Origin: Vanilla planifolia
Lineage: Eukaryota > Streptophyta > Magnoliopsida > Asparagales > Orchidaceae
Length of the DNA: 64,000 bases
Reading direction: 5' to 3'
Assembly (NCBI GenBank): GCA_023846275.1
Contig: JAIUJO010000570.1
Coordinates: 1 to 64,000 of the forward strand
Shown: piece by piece, positions 1 to 10,345 of the stretch
Numbering within the stretch: the first letter of the stretch is position 1
Layout of the letters: every line of letters starts with the position of its first letter
Notes under the pieces: generated by a model
Database searches by the model: none
What the model was told of the DNA's origin: nothing
The model's input: only the letters and a program-made list of their open reading frames with translations
Position numbers and translations under genes: made by a program

Positions 1-1781
1 TCTGGATTATTTATAGGCTTTTTTTGTAAAAATTGGGCAACAGATTTATTGTCAGTTTCTATAGTAAATACTCTATGGAGTAAATATATTTTGAGGCTTT
101 TAATGGCTAATTTTATAGCCAATAATTCTTTATCATAAGTAGCATATTTACTTTGGGGTTTTGTAAATTTTCCCGAAGTATATGCAACAATCTCATTTGT
201 ATTTGTTACTAAGACTCCGGACCAGAATAAATCTGAGGCATCTGTTTTTAATATAATTTGTTCATCTTCTGTTGGAAAATGAAGAATTTTCTTTTTTGTA
301 ACAAATTCTTTAATTTGTTTAATTTCTTTTTGTTCTTCTAAACTCAAAGAAATAGGGATTTTTTCTGTATTCCAACGACGAGGTTGTTCGCCGTTAATCA
401 TTTTGTATTTGGCTTGTTCGGTTGCCAATTTATTTTGTAAGGCTTTAATTTTGGAAGAAAGTTTAGTTATAAACTTTCGTCCATAGTTTAAGAGTCCTAA
501 AAAACTTTGCAGCTGTTTTAAACTGGTAAAGTATTCGGGAAAACCCTTTAACTTTTGTATATATATGGTCTTGTAATTGTACTTGACCATTTTTTATTTG
601 TTTTCCTAGGAAATCTATTTCAGTTTTGAATAATTCTATTTTCTTTGGACTCAAAATAATACCATGGTTTAGCATTATTTTGATAACATGTAAAAGGTGA
701 TCTTATTTTCTTCCTCTGTTTGAGAAAAAACAAGTATATCGTCTATGTAAGCGACGACATAAGGTAAATGTCCAAAAATAGAATTATCCATTTCTAGAAT
801 ATTTGAGGTGCATTTTTTAATCCAAATGGCATAACTAACCATTCAAAATGCCTTTGTGGACAGCTAAAAGCTGTTAATTCTATTGATGTTTGGTTTGCAA
901 GTTTGATTTGCCAAAATCCTGATTTGGCATCAAATTTGCTATAATATTTAGCACCTTGGATTTGTTTGATTAGGTGCTCAGTAGTTGGTATAAAATAACC
1001 ATCAAATTTTGTGCAAGAGTTTAACTTGCAATAATTGATGACCATTCGGGCCTTACCACGTTTTATTTCTGCGTGATTTCGTACTATAAATGCTGGAGAA
1101 GAATGTGAGCTGTGGCACCTTTGTATTAATTTTAAATTTAACAGTTCCTGTATTTGGCTGTTAAATTCTTGTTTGTCTATTAGAGATACCATTATACTAT
1201 TAACTCGTATATTGGTATTCTGGTATTATTCTAAGAGTTCGATAGAACAAGAGCGAGGAGATTTGTCAAAACAATTTAGAGGGTTATTGGAATATAAAGG
1301 TTCTAAGAGTTTGTGAATAGTTTCATCAAAAGGGGTTGCATTTGGAAGGTTGTATGCATAGATTGGATGAATTGGAGGATTGGTATCGATGAAGCTATTG
1401 GTATCTATGAGGGTGGTTTTTTGTTTTACCACGCTGGGCTACAGAAAAATAAGGGGCAATGCTGGCAGGAAGATGGATACGAGGAATAACGTGTCCATCA
1501 AAGTCAAAGAAATGGGTATTTAAAGGAGTAAAATGGCGAAGATTGTCAAGCCTGAAGCAAACAATCAATATTGAAGTCTAATGGTAATAATGCAAAGTTT
1601 AAGGTATTAGTATGAGGGTTGTTGTAAATATTATGTATAGAGATGTTGAGGTTTGCTACTTTATGGGTAACAGGTACTTGTTTTCCCATAAAATCGGTTA
1701 GTGTTGTTTTGCTTTCTAAAGGAAGCCAAAATTTCTTAGGAATAAAGATTTGCTGAAGTAAACTAGCTTCAGCACCAGTGT
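1..1781 (-). pseudogene. ORF3 fragment, copy A (protease-RT-RNase H)
   Basis: This is a decayed PR-RT-RNase H polyprotein read on the minus strand. The protease end lies near 1,780 and the RNase H end runs off the left window edge. Protease motif DTGAEASLL is at about 1,750-1,781, RT YIDDILVFS at about 725-755, and RNase H ETDNKSV near 40-65. Several single-base indels break it, for example in the poly-A tract near 540, in the segment following YIDD near 700, near 785 and near 1,420. The 5' end does not begin at the usual start codon: the protease is joined directly to a primer-binding-site remnant, so ORF1, ORF2 and the first residues of ORF3 are missing. Confidence 0.9.
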
Positions 1782-1792
1782 CTCTGATACCA
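1782..1792 (-). other. PBS remnant fused to protease (copy B/A junction)
   Basis: The minus strand reads TGGTATCAGAG, the first 11 nt of the tRNA-Met primer-binding site, and then runs straight into the protease codons for DTGAEAS. Comparison with other copies shows about 3.7 kb (leader, ORF1, ORF2, ORF3 start) missing here. The two parental sequences share AGAC at the join, which suggests microhomology-mediated deletion or template switching. Confidence 0.8.
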
Positions 1793-2255
1793 GTTTTACA
1801 GCGGCATACCAAGCTTAGTAGCTTTATACAAAAACACTCAAAAGTAATTTACAAGAGTGGAGGGAAGAAAAAGAGAGCAGAGTGGAGATAGAAAGAGAAA
1901 GCAGAAAGAAAGAAAGCTAGAATTCTTCCATTTCTTTTGCTCTGGAGATTATCTAAATTTATAGACCAGGCTTTGCTTCAGTTGGAAGCAAAAGAAAGGA
2001 CCAATTCCTGTAGATATTGCTTCTGATAATTGTTCAGTACTGTTGCATTCACTGTTCATCGTACACTATTCACTGTTTTTATCGTACATGTTCACTGCAG
2101 ATCGTACACTGTTCACTGTAGATCGTACACTGTTACTGTTCACTGTAGATCGTACTTCATTTATTGGCTTTGGTGTAGTTGAAAATTTTTTTTTGAATGC
2201 TTCTGAAGGTGTTGAAAAGTGTTTGTAAAGTGATTTTTTATGGTCCCACCATGCT
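1793..2255 (-). promoter_or_regulatory. Viral promoter region between copies B and A
   Basis: This is the large-transcript promoter, read on the minus strand. A TATAAAT box lies at 1,957-1,963, about 165-180 nt upstream of the PBS remnant. Upstream, about 2,050-2,160 holds direct repeats of a 21-nt unit with core ACAGTGAACAGT and the linking motif GATCTAC. The segment 2,165-2,255 follows the ORF4 stop and carries the conserved second reading frame described separately. TATA position and distance to the PBS agree in the other copies. Promoter function is inferred from position and from known caulimovirid organisation. Confidence 0.75.
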
Positions 2256-2335
2256 TCAATCTGTGAGGGCCAAAGCTTCCATTGTTTCTTCATCCAATTC
2301 ATTGTTTTCTGAATTGTATTTCGTGCGAGTAGCAA
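2066..2335 (-). CDS. Conserved frame overlapping the ORF4 end (copy B), possible ORF4 extension
   Basis: An 89-codon frame overlaps the last ~25 codons of ORF4 in a different frame and runs past its stop into the promoter repeats. It contains the tryptophan-rich stretch AWWDHKKSLY followed by a Ser/Thr segment, and ends in VRSTVNS-type heptapeptides encoded by the 21-nt promoter repeats. Matching open frames occur at 8,710-8,973, 36,783-37,007 and 49,051-49,308. In copy F a one-base deletion joins ORF4 directly to this frame (19,283-19,543). It may be a frameshift extension of ORF4 or simply conserved because the copies are young. No independent start or known domain is evident. Confidence 0.35.
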   Translation of the reverse strand: MLLARNTIQKTMNWMKKQWKLWPSQIEAWWDHKKSLYKHFSTPSEAFKKKFSTTPKPINEVRSTVNSNSVRSTVNSVRSAVNMYDKNSE

Positions 2336-3712
2336 AGAATTCTACTTTAGCTGCTTGTCCTATTTTTCCCAATTTAATCTTTCTCAGAAACATTTGTATT
2401 TTCTTTCCTTTCTGAGCTAAATCTTCAGCCTCGTTGGCAAAAGTGTCTAGGAAACAAACTATTTTCTCACAATGATTTTGTTTGGCTAGATATTTAGAAT
2501 TGAAATCTAGCTTCTAAAAAAAGTCTGTAGCAGCATACCATCGAGCTTCTTCTTCATTGAATAAGCTTGGTTTAAATTCTTCAAGTATTGGTGGAGTATC
2601 TGAATGTCTTACAAGCATCCATAACTGAATTGAAGAGTATAAATTGATATACTCTCGTTCTTCCCAGATAGTCCATATGCAAAAAACAAAAATTGTTGAG
2701 AATTTGGTGGAGTAAAGATTCAGGCTATTCTTGCAAATGTTTGGAATAAAGCTTGTATAATCTTCTAGCTGTCTAGTATTAATATAGACTTCATGTACTA
2801 GTCCTTTTCTGAGATGGACTTGGTATTTGGGAATCTCATCGAAGCAAGCTATTATTCTAGGCCTTTCAGTAGTAGAATAAAAAACTTCTTGATTGAGGAA
2901 CAATTGCTTTATGTTTGTTTCCTCAAGTTGCTTAAAGAATAAAAGCAACTTTTGTTCGTCCAAAATATTTTGCTGATATAGCTCAAGCATTTCCTGAACA
3001 GTAACTTCAGCCACTAATTTTCTCGTTTCTTCAGTCTTTATACTGAACAGATGTAATAAGGATAAGAAATACTTAATACGAAAATGAATCAGATCAGAAG
3101 TATGGCTGTTAGTGAATAGTTCTGAGAGTGATTCAATCAACGAAAGCTGTTTGTTCAAATTTTTTAAAAGAGGAAGACTGAGTTGTTGTAGATCTGGACA
3201 ATAATAATTCAGGGTCTTCTTGTAGTTTTCTTCTTGATTGGTCTATTGGACCATTGTTTGCTTCAGGCTTAAGTAACCTTTCTCAATTTGTGTTAGCCAA
3301 TAATTTGCGGATCGTCAATCATTAGCTTGTAAAGCATGGAAGCATCCATTAATTTTCTCAAAGAAAGCTGGATCTGATTCTTTGAGAGCTTTGTTATACC
3401 ATTCTTTTGCCACAGTAGAGGCAAACGTCTTTCCCTTTTCGAGAGTGCCATAAGAACTGATTTTCTGTTTAATCAAAACTTTAGCTGGTTGAGCTTGATC
3501 TTTCCCTTGTTGGGTTTGGGCTTTTAAATCAACCTTTTGGGTTTTTGATGCCTGTTGGGCATGAGAAGTTTCTGCCTTTTCGTTTTGGGCAGAGGTCTCT
3601 ACTTCGGTCTTTTGGGCCTTTGCTTTCTTAGGGAGAATTTCAGGTAAATTCTCCTGCCCTTTGCATTTTTTTCTACAAAGTCTTTGAGAAATTTAAGATC
3701 TTCTTCATTCAT
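2256..3712 (-). pseudogene. ORF4, copy B (transactivator-position protein, broken)
   Basis: ORF4 is the last gene of the unit, ~484 codons in least-damaged form. Its ATG at 3,712 overlaps the ORF3 stop as ATGA, suggesting coupled or reinitiated translation. The N-terminal third is Lys/Ala/Gln-rich and looks disordered (KAKAQKAEVET, HAQQASKTQKVDLKAQ). The rest is helical and charged (LHLFNIKTEETRKL, PRIIACFNEIPKYQVHLRKG). Position matches the caulimovirid transactivator/inclusion-body gene, but I see no diagnostic motif of that family, so the role is inferred from synteny. This copy is interrupted by a stop near 2,516 (CAG to TAG), further stops in 3,160-3,330 and an indel near 3,650. The longest open part is 2,514-3,158. 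Confidence 0.85.
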
Positions 3713-5698
3713 GGTCTGCTAAGAAAATCAGCAACAATATTAGTAAAACCAGGAATATATTTAACATTATAAGAAAATATTTCAAGATATAAAGCAAGAC
3801 GTATGCGTCGAAGATTTTCTTCTGGATTATTTGTAGTCTTTTTTTGTAAGAATTGGGCAACAGATTTATTGTCAGTTTCTTTAGTAAATACTCTATAGAG
3901 TAAATATATTTTGAGGCTTTTAATGGCTAATTTTATAGCCAATAATTCTTTATCATAAGTAGCATATTTACTTTGGGGTTTTGTGAATTTTCCCGAAGTA
4001 AATGCTAGAATCTCATTTGTATTTGTTACTAAGACTCCAGACCAGAATAAATCTGAGGCATCTGTTTGTAATATAATTTGTTCATCTTCTGTTGGAAAAT
4101 GAAGAATTTGCTTTTTTGTAATAAATTCTTTAATTTGTTTAATTTCTTTTTGTTCTTCTAAACTTAAAGAAATAGGGATTTTTTTCTGTATTCCAACGAC
4201 GAGGTTGTTCGTCGTTAATCATTTTGTATTTGGCTTGTTCGGTTGCCAATTTATTTTGTAAGGCTTTAATTTTGGAAGAAAGTTTAGGTATAAACTTTCG
4301 TCCATAGTTTAAGAGTCCTAAAATACTTTGCAGCTGTTTTAAACTGGTAAAGTTTCCGGGAAACCCTTTAACTTTTGTATATATATGGTCTTGTAATTGT
4401 ACTTGACCATTTTTTATTTGTTTTCCTAGGAAATCTATTTTCAGTTTTGAATAATTCTATTTTCTTTGGACTCAAAATAATACATGGTTTAGCATTATTT
4501 TGATAACATGTAAAATGTGATCTTTATGTTCTTCCTCTTTTTGAGAAAAAACAAGTATATCGTCTATGTAAGCGACGACATAAGGTAAATGTCCAAAAAT
4601 AGAATTAATCCATTTCTGGAATATTTGAGGTGCATTTTTTAATCCAAATGGCATAACTAACCATTCAAAATGCCCTTGTGGACAGCTAAAAGCTGTTAAT
4701 TCTATTGATGATTGGTTTGCAAGTTTGATTTGGCAAAATCCTGATTTGGCATCAAATTTGCTATAATATTTAGCACCTTGGATTTGTTTGATTAGGTGCT
4801 CAGCAGTTGGTATAAAGTAACGATCAAATTTTGTGCAAGAGTTTAACTTGCGATAATTGATGACCATTCGGGCCTTACCACGTTTTATTTCTGCGTGATT
4901 TCGTACTATAAATGCTGGAGAAGAATGTGAGCTGTGGCTCTTTTGTATTAATTTTAAATTTAACAGTTCCTGTATTTCACTGTTAAATTCTTGTTTGTCT
5001 ATTCGAGATACCATTATACTATTAACTCATATATTAGTATTCTGGTATTTTTCTAAGAGTTCAATAGAACAATAGCAAGGAGATTTGTCAAACCATTTTA
5101 GAGGGTTATTGGAATATAAAGATTCTAAGAGTTTGTGAATAGTTTCATCAAAAGGGGTTGCATTTGGAAGGTTGTATGTATAGATTGGATGAATTGGAGG
5201 ATTGGTATCGATGAAGGTATTAAGATCTATGAGGGTGGTTTTTTGTTTTTCACCACGCTGGTCTACAGAAAAATAAGGGGCAATGCAGGCAGGAAGATGG
5301 ATTCGAGGAATAACGTGTCCATCAAAGTCAAAGAAATGGGTATTTAAAGGAGTAAAATGGCGAAGATTGTCAAGCCCAAGCAAACAATCAATATTGAAGT
5401 CTAATGGTAATAATGCAAAGTTAAAGGTATAAGTATGAGGATTGTTGTAAATATCCGGTATAGAGATGTTGAGGTTTGCTACTTTATGGGTAACAGGGAC
5501 TTGTTTTCCCATAAAATCGATTTGTGTTGTTTTGCTTTCTAAAGGAAGCAAAAATTGCTTAGGAATAAAGATTTGCTGAAGTAAACTAGCTTCAGCACCA
5601 GTGTCTACTAAAGCATGAAGTGTCACATCCTCATAATTAGGAAGATGTATAGTAATAGGAAGATATATATGTAATTGAGCTTTCTTCTTTAAATCCAC
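3709..5698 (-). pseudogene. ORF3, copy B (protease-RT-RNase H, broken)
   Basis: This is the viral replication polyprotein. An aspartic protease (VDTGAEASLL, ~5,590-5,615) opens it. RT follows, with motif A KFDAKSGF near 4,745-4,770 and YIDDILVFS near 4,540-4,570. RNase H lies at 3,709-4,200. The open pieces are 5,027-5,698, 4,472-5,014 and 3,709-3,942, separated by indels, for example near 4,180 and 4,440. The first codon directly after the ORF2 stop is GTG here, where every other copy has ATG. The stop overlaps the ORF4 start. Confidence 0.9.
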
Positions 5699-7826
5699 TT
5701 AAGGAGGAGTAATAGATTTTTTATTTTCAAGAAGTCGCAAGGTACGACCTTCGACTGGATCTTGTACCGGAATATGAAAGCTTGGTCTTGCTTCCAGAGG
5801 TTAAGATGTTTCTCCTTCTTCATAGTGTCTTGGAAGACTTATCGAAGAAGAGATACGATTGATAAGATTTTTTGTAACGGTAGAAATTGTATTGCCAGAA
5901 GCAATAAAATATTCTACTGGTATTTGAACTTTTGGTTTCAAGGGTTTTTACCAAAAGTTGGATATCATTAACTAGCTTAAGATGCCGAATGTCCACGGCC
6001 TTTGGTTGGATTGTTTTTCCAATCCCAATGTTGAATAATTTTACAAAATTGTTTGGGGTGATGGATCTAAAAGTGGAAGTATCATTTAGAGCCATGCAGT
6101 GTTCCCATTGTATACCTAGGATTTTTGATCCAGGTAGTAATTGTATTCCTTTTAGGCTTATTGATAATGTACAAGTCTTTTCAACATTTTGGTCATCTAG
6201 ACTTATACAAAAATCAGGGTGAATATTTATTCCAAATAATCTATTAGCAAGATTGGATTTGGCTCATCCAATTATACTACTAAGTGGTTTATTAATGATT
6301 CGTTCGTCCATACAAACGATCATTATTGGTGTATCTATTCCACTACGAAATAGAGCAGTTATTTTTAATTGGATCATACCTATGTGTAGGTATTTCATTT
6401 TTGGGTATTTTCTTTTCAGCTTTTCTATTTTGCTTTTGTTAAGAAGACTGATGGATGTTAAATCATCATGTCCTTTTAATTCTATATTTCCTTGCATACG
6501 CTCAAAAATATAAGTGTGTTTATTGAGAAAGCGAGATTTAAAAGAAAGGACTTTATAAATCTCATTCTTTTCTCCATGAGGTATTGCCTCTTTTAGTTTT
6601 TCTAAGTCTTCATCCGTGATTTCAAATTGTTCTCCTACACTGTCATGTAGGTCTGTTGTAGTTACTTCCTTAGAAGTAAGTGTATTCATATTGACCCGAA
6701 ATTTTCGATATTTTTCGGAATTCTCTGAATCATCTGTGGCTGTTTTAGATGTGATGATGGGAAAATCTTCATATTTATGGATAACTAGTGTTCCGATAGC
6801 ATCGTTTGGTCTGATTAAATAATCCCAATCTTCTAGACTGTTATTTTTAATCAAGATTGTTGGGGCTTGATATGTAATGGGTTCAATTATCCCATGAGTG
6901 ACGAAGATATTTTCCTTAGCATGATATGGGATATTATGTAGTATCCCATAGTATCCAAATGGTATTAAAATGATTAGATCTAATGTTATCTTTGTAGTTC
7001 GATAACGCTTAAGTCTAAACATTTTTCCCATGTAGATTGTATATCCTGGTGAGGATATTTTTTCCTTTTTGGGAAGTTTTAGAGACGGTAATAAAGGAAT
7101 AACTTTTATTTGTGTCAATGTTTTGTTTATTGTAATCATATGGATTTTTAGTTTGTCAAAATCTTTTAATGGTTTATCTGAAGGTTGTTAAGATTCAGAC
7201 TCTGTGGAGTCAGATTCAGACTCTGTGGAGTCAAATTCAGACTCTGTGGAGTCGTAATAAGATGTAATTTCATAGACAGAATTGTCATCAGAAATTTCAT
7301 CAATTGTTCCAATGTTGATGGAGTATTCCTCTATGTTAGGAATAATAACTCTTTTGATGTTAACTAGGCATTCATTTGCATAATGTCCCTCTTTGTTACA
7401 TTTAAAACATCTACAATGTTTTTTACCTTTCTTTTTATTATATTTTTTGATAAACTTCTTTTTCCTAAACCTTTGTTCTTTTCTAAATTCGGGTTTCCAT
7501 TTTCTTTTAAAAATTTTATATCTTGGACTTCGTTTCTTTTTATAGGATTTAGAAGCATATGTCCTCCAGTTATAAACGGGTGGACACCATAAATATAATT
7601 TAAATCTTCTGAGAATTTTGAGCAACAGTTGTAACCCATTCTAGAAGATTTTAAGTTTCTACTCATTTCTTTTTGAGTAGTGATTTTATTCATAGAAGTT
7701 ATAAAGTTTTTCACTAGTAATTTCTCCAGTGAGTTCTTTTTGTTGAAGTTCTAAGAACTCAAAGTAAAAGGATTTATCTAATTTTTGTAAATCCATAATA
7801 AAGTCTGTGGATTTTAATTTAACCAT
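5699..7826 (-). pseudogene. ORF2, copy B (coat-dUTPase-like-movement, coat core deleted)
   Basis: In sense order: ORF2 N-terminus (7,700-7,826), zinc knuckle CFKCNKEGHYANEC (7,368-7,409), three acidic DSTESES-type repeats (~7,194-7,255), dUTPase-like domain (~6,760-7,100) and movement protein (~5,700-6,540). About 0.9 kb encoding the coat-protein core is missing: codons for LYNFYE at ~7,700 join the QKEMSRNL region just upstream of the basic zinc-knuckle segment. Other damage includes GGA to TGA in the movement-protein IIGGAK motif at ~6,265 and an indel near 5,950. It starts in a TAATG overlap with ORF1 and ends in TAA, immediately followed by ORF3. Confidence 0.9.
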
Positions 7827-8260
7827 TATTGTTTGGTTAGTTTTGTTCCAACATAATAGAACTTAGATGTATTATTATGTTTATGTTCTAAATTCTGAAT
7901 TTTATCTTTGATCTCTTTTAATAGATCAACGATGAAATTCAATATTCCTACTATGGTAGGGTCATTTCCAACTGTGGTTGGTATGTGGATTATATGTTCA
8001 TAATCCTGGATGTTTTCAGTAATATGACACTTGTAAGTGTTATCGGGAATCAGTATGTTTTTTATTTTGAGTAGATGTTTATATTTTCTTATTACTAGAT
8101 AAGTTTGTAAGATGAGTTTTGATTTTTTAAGAGGCTTGTTCTTCTTTTGTATTATATTTCGGTTTTGACCCACTATTTTACGGCTACATCTACCCTTCCA
8201 AAACCGCAAGGTTCCCGTGGCTTTCTTGGGGAAGTTAGGGATTCTTACAAAGACCACCAT
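7826..8260 (-). CDS. ORF1, copy B, intact 144-aa viral protein of unknown function
   Basis: This is the first gene of the unit and fully open here. The protein is basic in its first half (KNKPLKKSKLILQTY) and ends in an amphipathic, probably helical stretch (IVGILNFIVDLLKEIKDK) before a short tail. I recognise no domain. The position, a small first ORF before the coat gene, matches several caulimovirid genera where such proteins are poorly characterised. The start at 8,260 is conserved in all copies, and the stop overlaps the ORF2 ATG by one base (TAATG). Copy L also has an intact version. Confidence 0.75.
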   Translation of the reverse strand: MVVFVRIPNFPKKATGTLRFWKGRCSRKIVGQNRNIIQKKNKPLKKSKLILQTYLVIRKYKHLLKIKNILIPDNTYKCHITENIQDYEHIIHIPTTVGNDPTIVGILNFIVDLLKEIKDKIQNLEHKHNNTSKFYYVGTKLTKQ

Positions 8261-8424
8261 CCCAAGTAGACTGCTACATAAAATAGGAGCACAGCTATGG
8301 TTCGTTTCCTACTCCATAGCATAATGAAAGATAATACAAAAAAGAAGAAGAATCTTAAAACAAACTAACTCATTGTACAAACAAATCTTTTAATAAGAAA
8401 ACGTAAAATAATTCAGGTTTTTAC
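8261..8424 (-). other. Leader between promoter C and ORF1 of B, PBS deleted
   Basis: This is the 5' leader of copy B. It matches other leaders up to about 8,405 and then joins the pre-PBS region near 8,425. Roughly 100 nt, including the tRNA-Met primer-binding site, are missing. No coding frame. Confidence 0.75.
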
Positions 8425-8893
8425 AGGCACACCAAGCTTAGTAGCTTTATACAAAAACACTCAAAAGTAATTTAAAAGAGTGGAGGTTTACAATAGTGGA
8501 GGGAAGAAAAAGAGAGCAGAGTGGAGATAGAAAGCAGAAAGCAGAAAGAAAGAAAGCTAGAATTCTTTCGTTTTTTTTTGCTCTGGAGAGTGTCTAAATT
8601 TATAGACAAGGCTTGCTTCAGTTTGAAGAAAAAGAAAGGACCATTTCCTGTAGATATTGCTTCTGATAATTGTTCAGCACTGTTGCATTTACTGTTCATC
8701 GTACACTGTTCACTGTTCACCAGACACTATTCCAGTAGATCGTACACTGTTCACTGTAGATCGTACACTGTTACTATTCACTGTAGATCGTACTTCATTT
8801 GTTGGCCTTTGCTGTAGCTGAAAAATATTTTTGAATGCTTCTGAAGGTGTTGAAAAGTGTTTGTAAAGTGATTTTTTATGGTCCCACCATGCT
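8425..8893 (-). promoter_or_regulatory. Viral promoter region between copies C and B
   Basis: A TATAAAT box lies at 8,598-8,604 (minus), with 21-nt repeats carrying core ACAGTGAACAGT at about 8,690-8,800. This copy has fewer and more diverged repeat units than I/J. The stretch from 8,800 to the ORF4 stop carries the conserved AWWDHKKSLY frame (8,710-8,973). Confidence 0.7.
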
Positions 8894-10345
8894 TCAATCT
8901 GTAAGGGCCAAAGCTTCCATTGTTTCTTCATCCAATTCATTGTTTTCTGAATTGTATTTCGTGCGAGTAGCAAAGAATTCTTCTTTAGCTGCTTGTCCTA
9001 TTTTTCCCAATTTAATCTTTCTCAGAAACATTTATATTTTCTTTCCTTTCTGAGCTAAATCTTCAGCCTCGTTGGCTAAAGTGTCTAGGAAACAGACTGT
9101 TTTCCCAATATGAATTTTTTTGGCTAGATATTTAGAATTGAAATCTAACTTCTGAAAAAAGTCTGTAGCAGCATACCATCGAGCTTCTTCTTCATTGAAT
9201 GAGCTTGGTTTGAATTCTTCAAGTATTGGTGGAGTATCTGAATGTCTTACGAGCATCCATAACTGAATTGAAGAGTATAAATTGATATACTCTCGTTCTT
9301 TCCAGATAGTCCATATGCGAAAAACAAAAATTGTTGAGAATTTGGTGGAGTAAAGATTCAGGCTATTCTTGCAAATGTCTAAAATAAAGCCTGTATAATC
9401 TTCTGGCTGTCTAGTATTAATATAGACTTCATGTACTAGTCCTTTTCTGAGATGGACTTGGTATTTGGGAATCTCATTGAAGTAAGCTATTATTCTAGGC
9501 CTTTCAGCAGTAGAATAAAAAACTTCTTGATTGAGGAACAATTGCTTTATGTTTGTTTCCTCAAGTTGCTTAAAGAATAAAAGCAACTTTTCTTCGTCCA
9601 AAATATTTTGCTGATATAGTTGAAGCATTTCCTGAAAAGTAACTTCAGCCACTAATTTTCTCGTTTCTTCAGTCTTTATATTGAACAGATGTAATAAGGA
9701 TAAGAAATCCTTAATACGAAAATGAATCATATCAGAAGTATGGCTGTTTGCGAATAGTTTTGAGAGTGATTCAATCGACGAAAGCTGTTGTTCAAATTTT
9801 TGCAAAGAGGAAGACTGACTTGTTGCAGATCTGGACAATAATAATTCCAGGGTCTTCTTGTAGTTTTCTTCTTGATTGGTCGGTTGGACCATTGTTTGTT
9901 TTGTGCTTAAGTAACCATTCTCAATTTGTGTTAGCTAATAATTTGCTAATCGCCAATCATTAGCTTGTAAAGCATGGAAGCATCCATTAATTTTCTCAAA
10001 GAAAGCTGGATCTGATTCTTTGAGAGCTTTGTTATACCATTCTTTTGCCACAGTAGAGGCAAATGTCTTTCCTTTTTCGAGAGTGCCATAAGAACTGATT
10101 TTCTGTTTAATCAAAACTTTAGCTGGTTGAGCTTGATGTTTTCCTTGTTGGGTTTGGGCTTTTAAGTCAACCTTTTGGGTTTTTGATGCCTGTTGGGCGT
10201 GAGAAGTTTCTGCCTTTTCGTTTTGGGCAGTGGTCTCTACTTCGGCCTTTTGGGCCTTTGCTTTCTTAGGGAGAATTTCAGTAAATTCTCCTGCCCTTTT
10301 CATTTTTTCTACAAAGTCTTTGAGAAATTTAAGATCTTCATTCAT
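8894..10345 (-). pseudogene. ORF4, copy C (two or more nonsense codons)
   Basis: This is nearly full length. The N-terminal 136 codons (9,935-10,345) end at TGG to TAG. A 286-codon stretch (9,032-9,892) follows and ends at CAA to TAA near 9,032. The start lacks one of the two Glu codons (MNEDL instead of MNEEDL). It overlaps the ORF3 stop as ATGA. Function as for the other ORF4 copies: transactivator position, no recognised domain. Confidence 0.85.

Noticed and set aside
2040-2160. CRISPR-like array from the regularly repeated 21-nt units
   Set aside because: Units are contiguous tandem repeats without unique spacers, in a eukaryotic viral promoter.
5762-5971. Cys/Trp-rich ~70-codon frames starting MYRNMKAW in several copies
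   Set aside because: Antisense shadow of the ORF2 C-terminus; no start context or independent conservation.
6253-6513. Recurrent 86-codon frame opposite the movement gene (also near 14,126, 15,213, 26,391, 41,381, 52,482)
   Set aside because: Exact antisense shadow of the conserved movement-protein core; it recurs only because the sense gene does.
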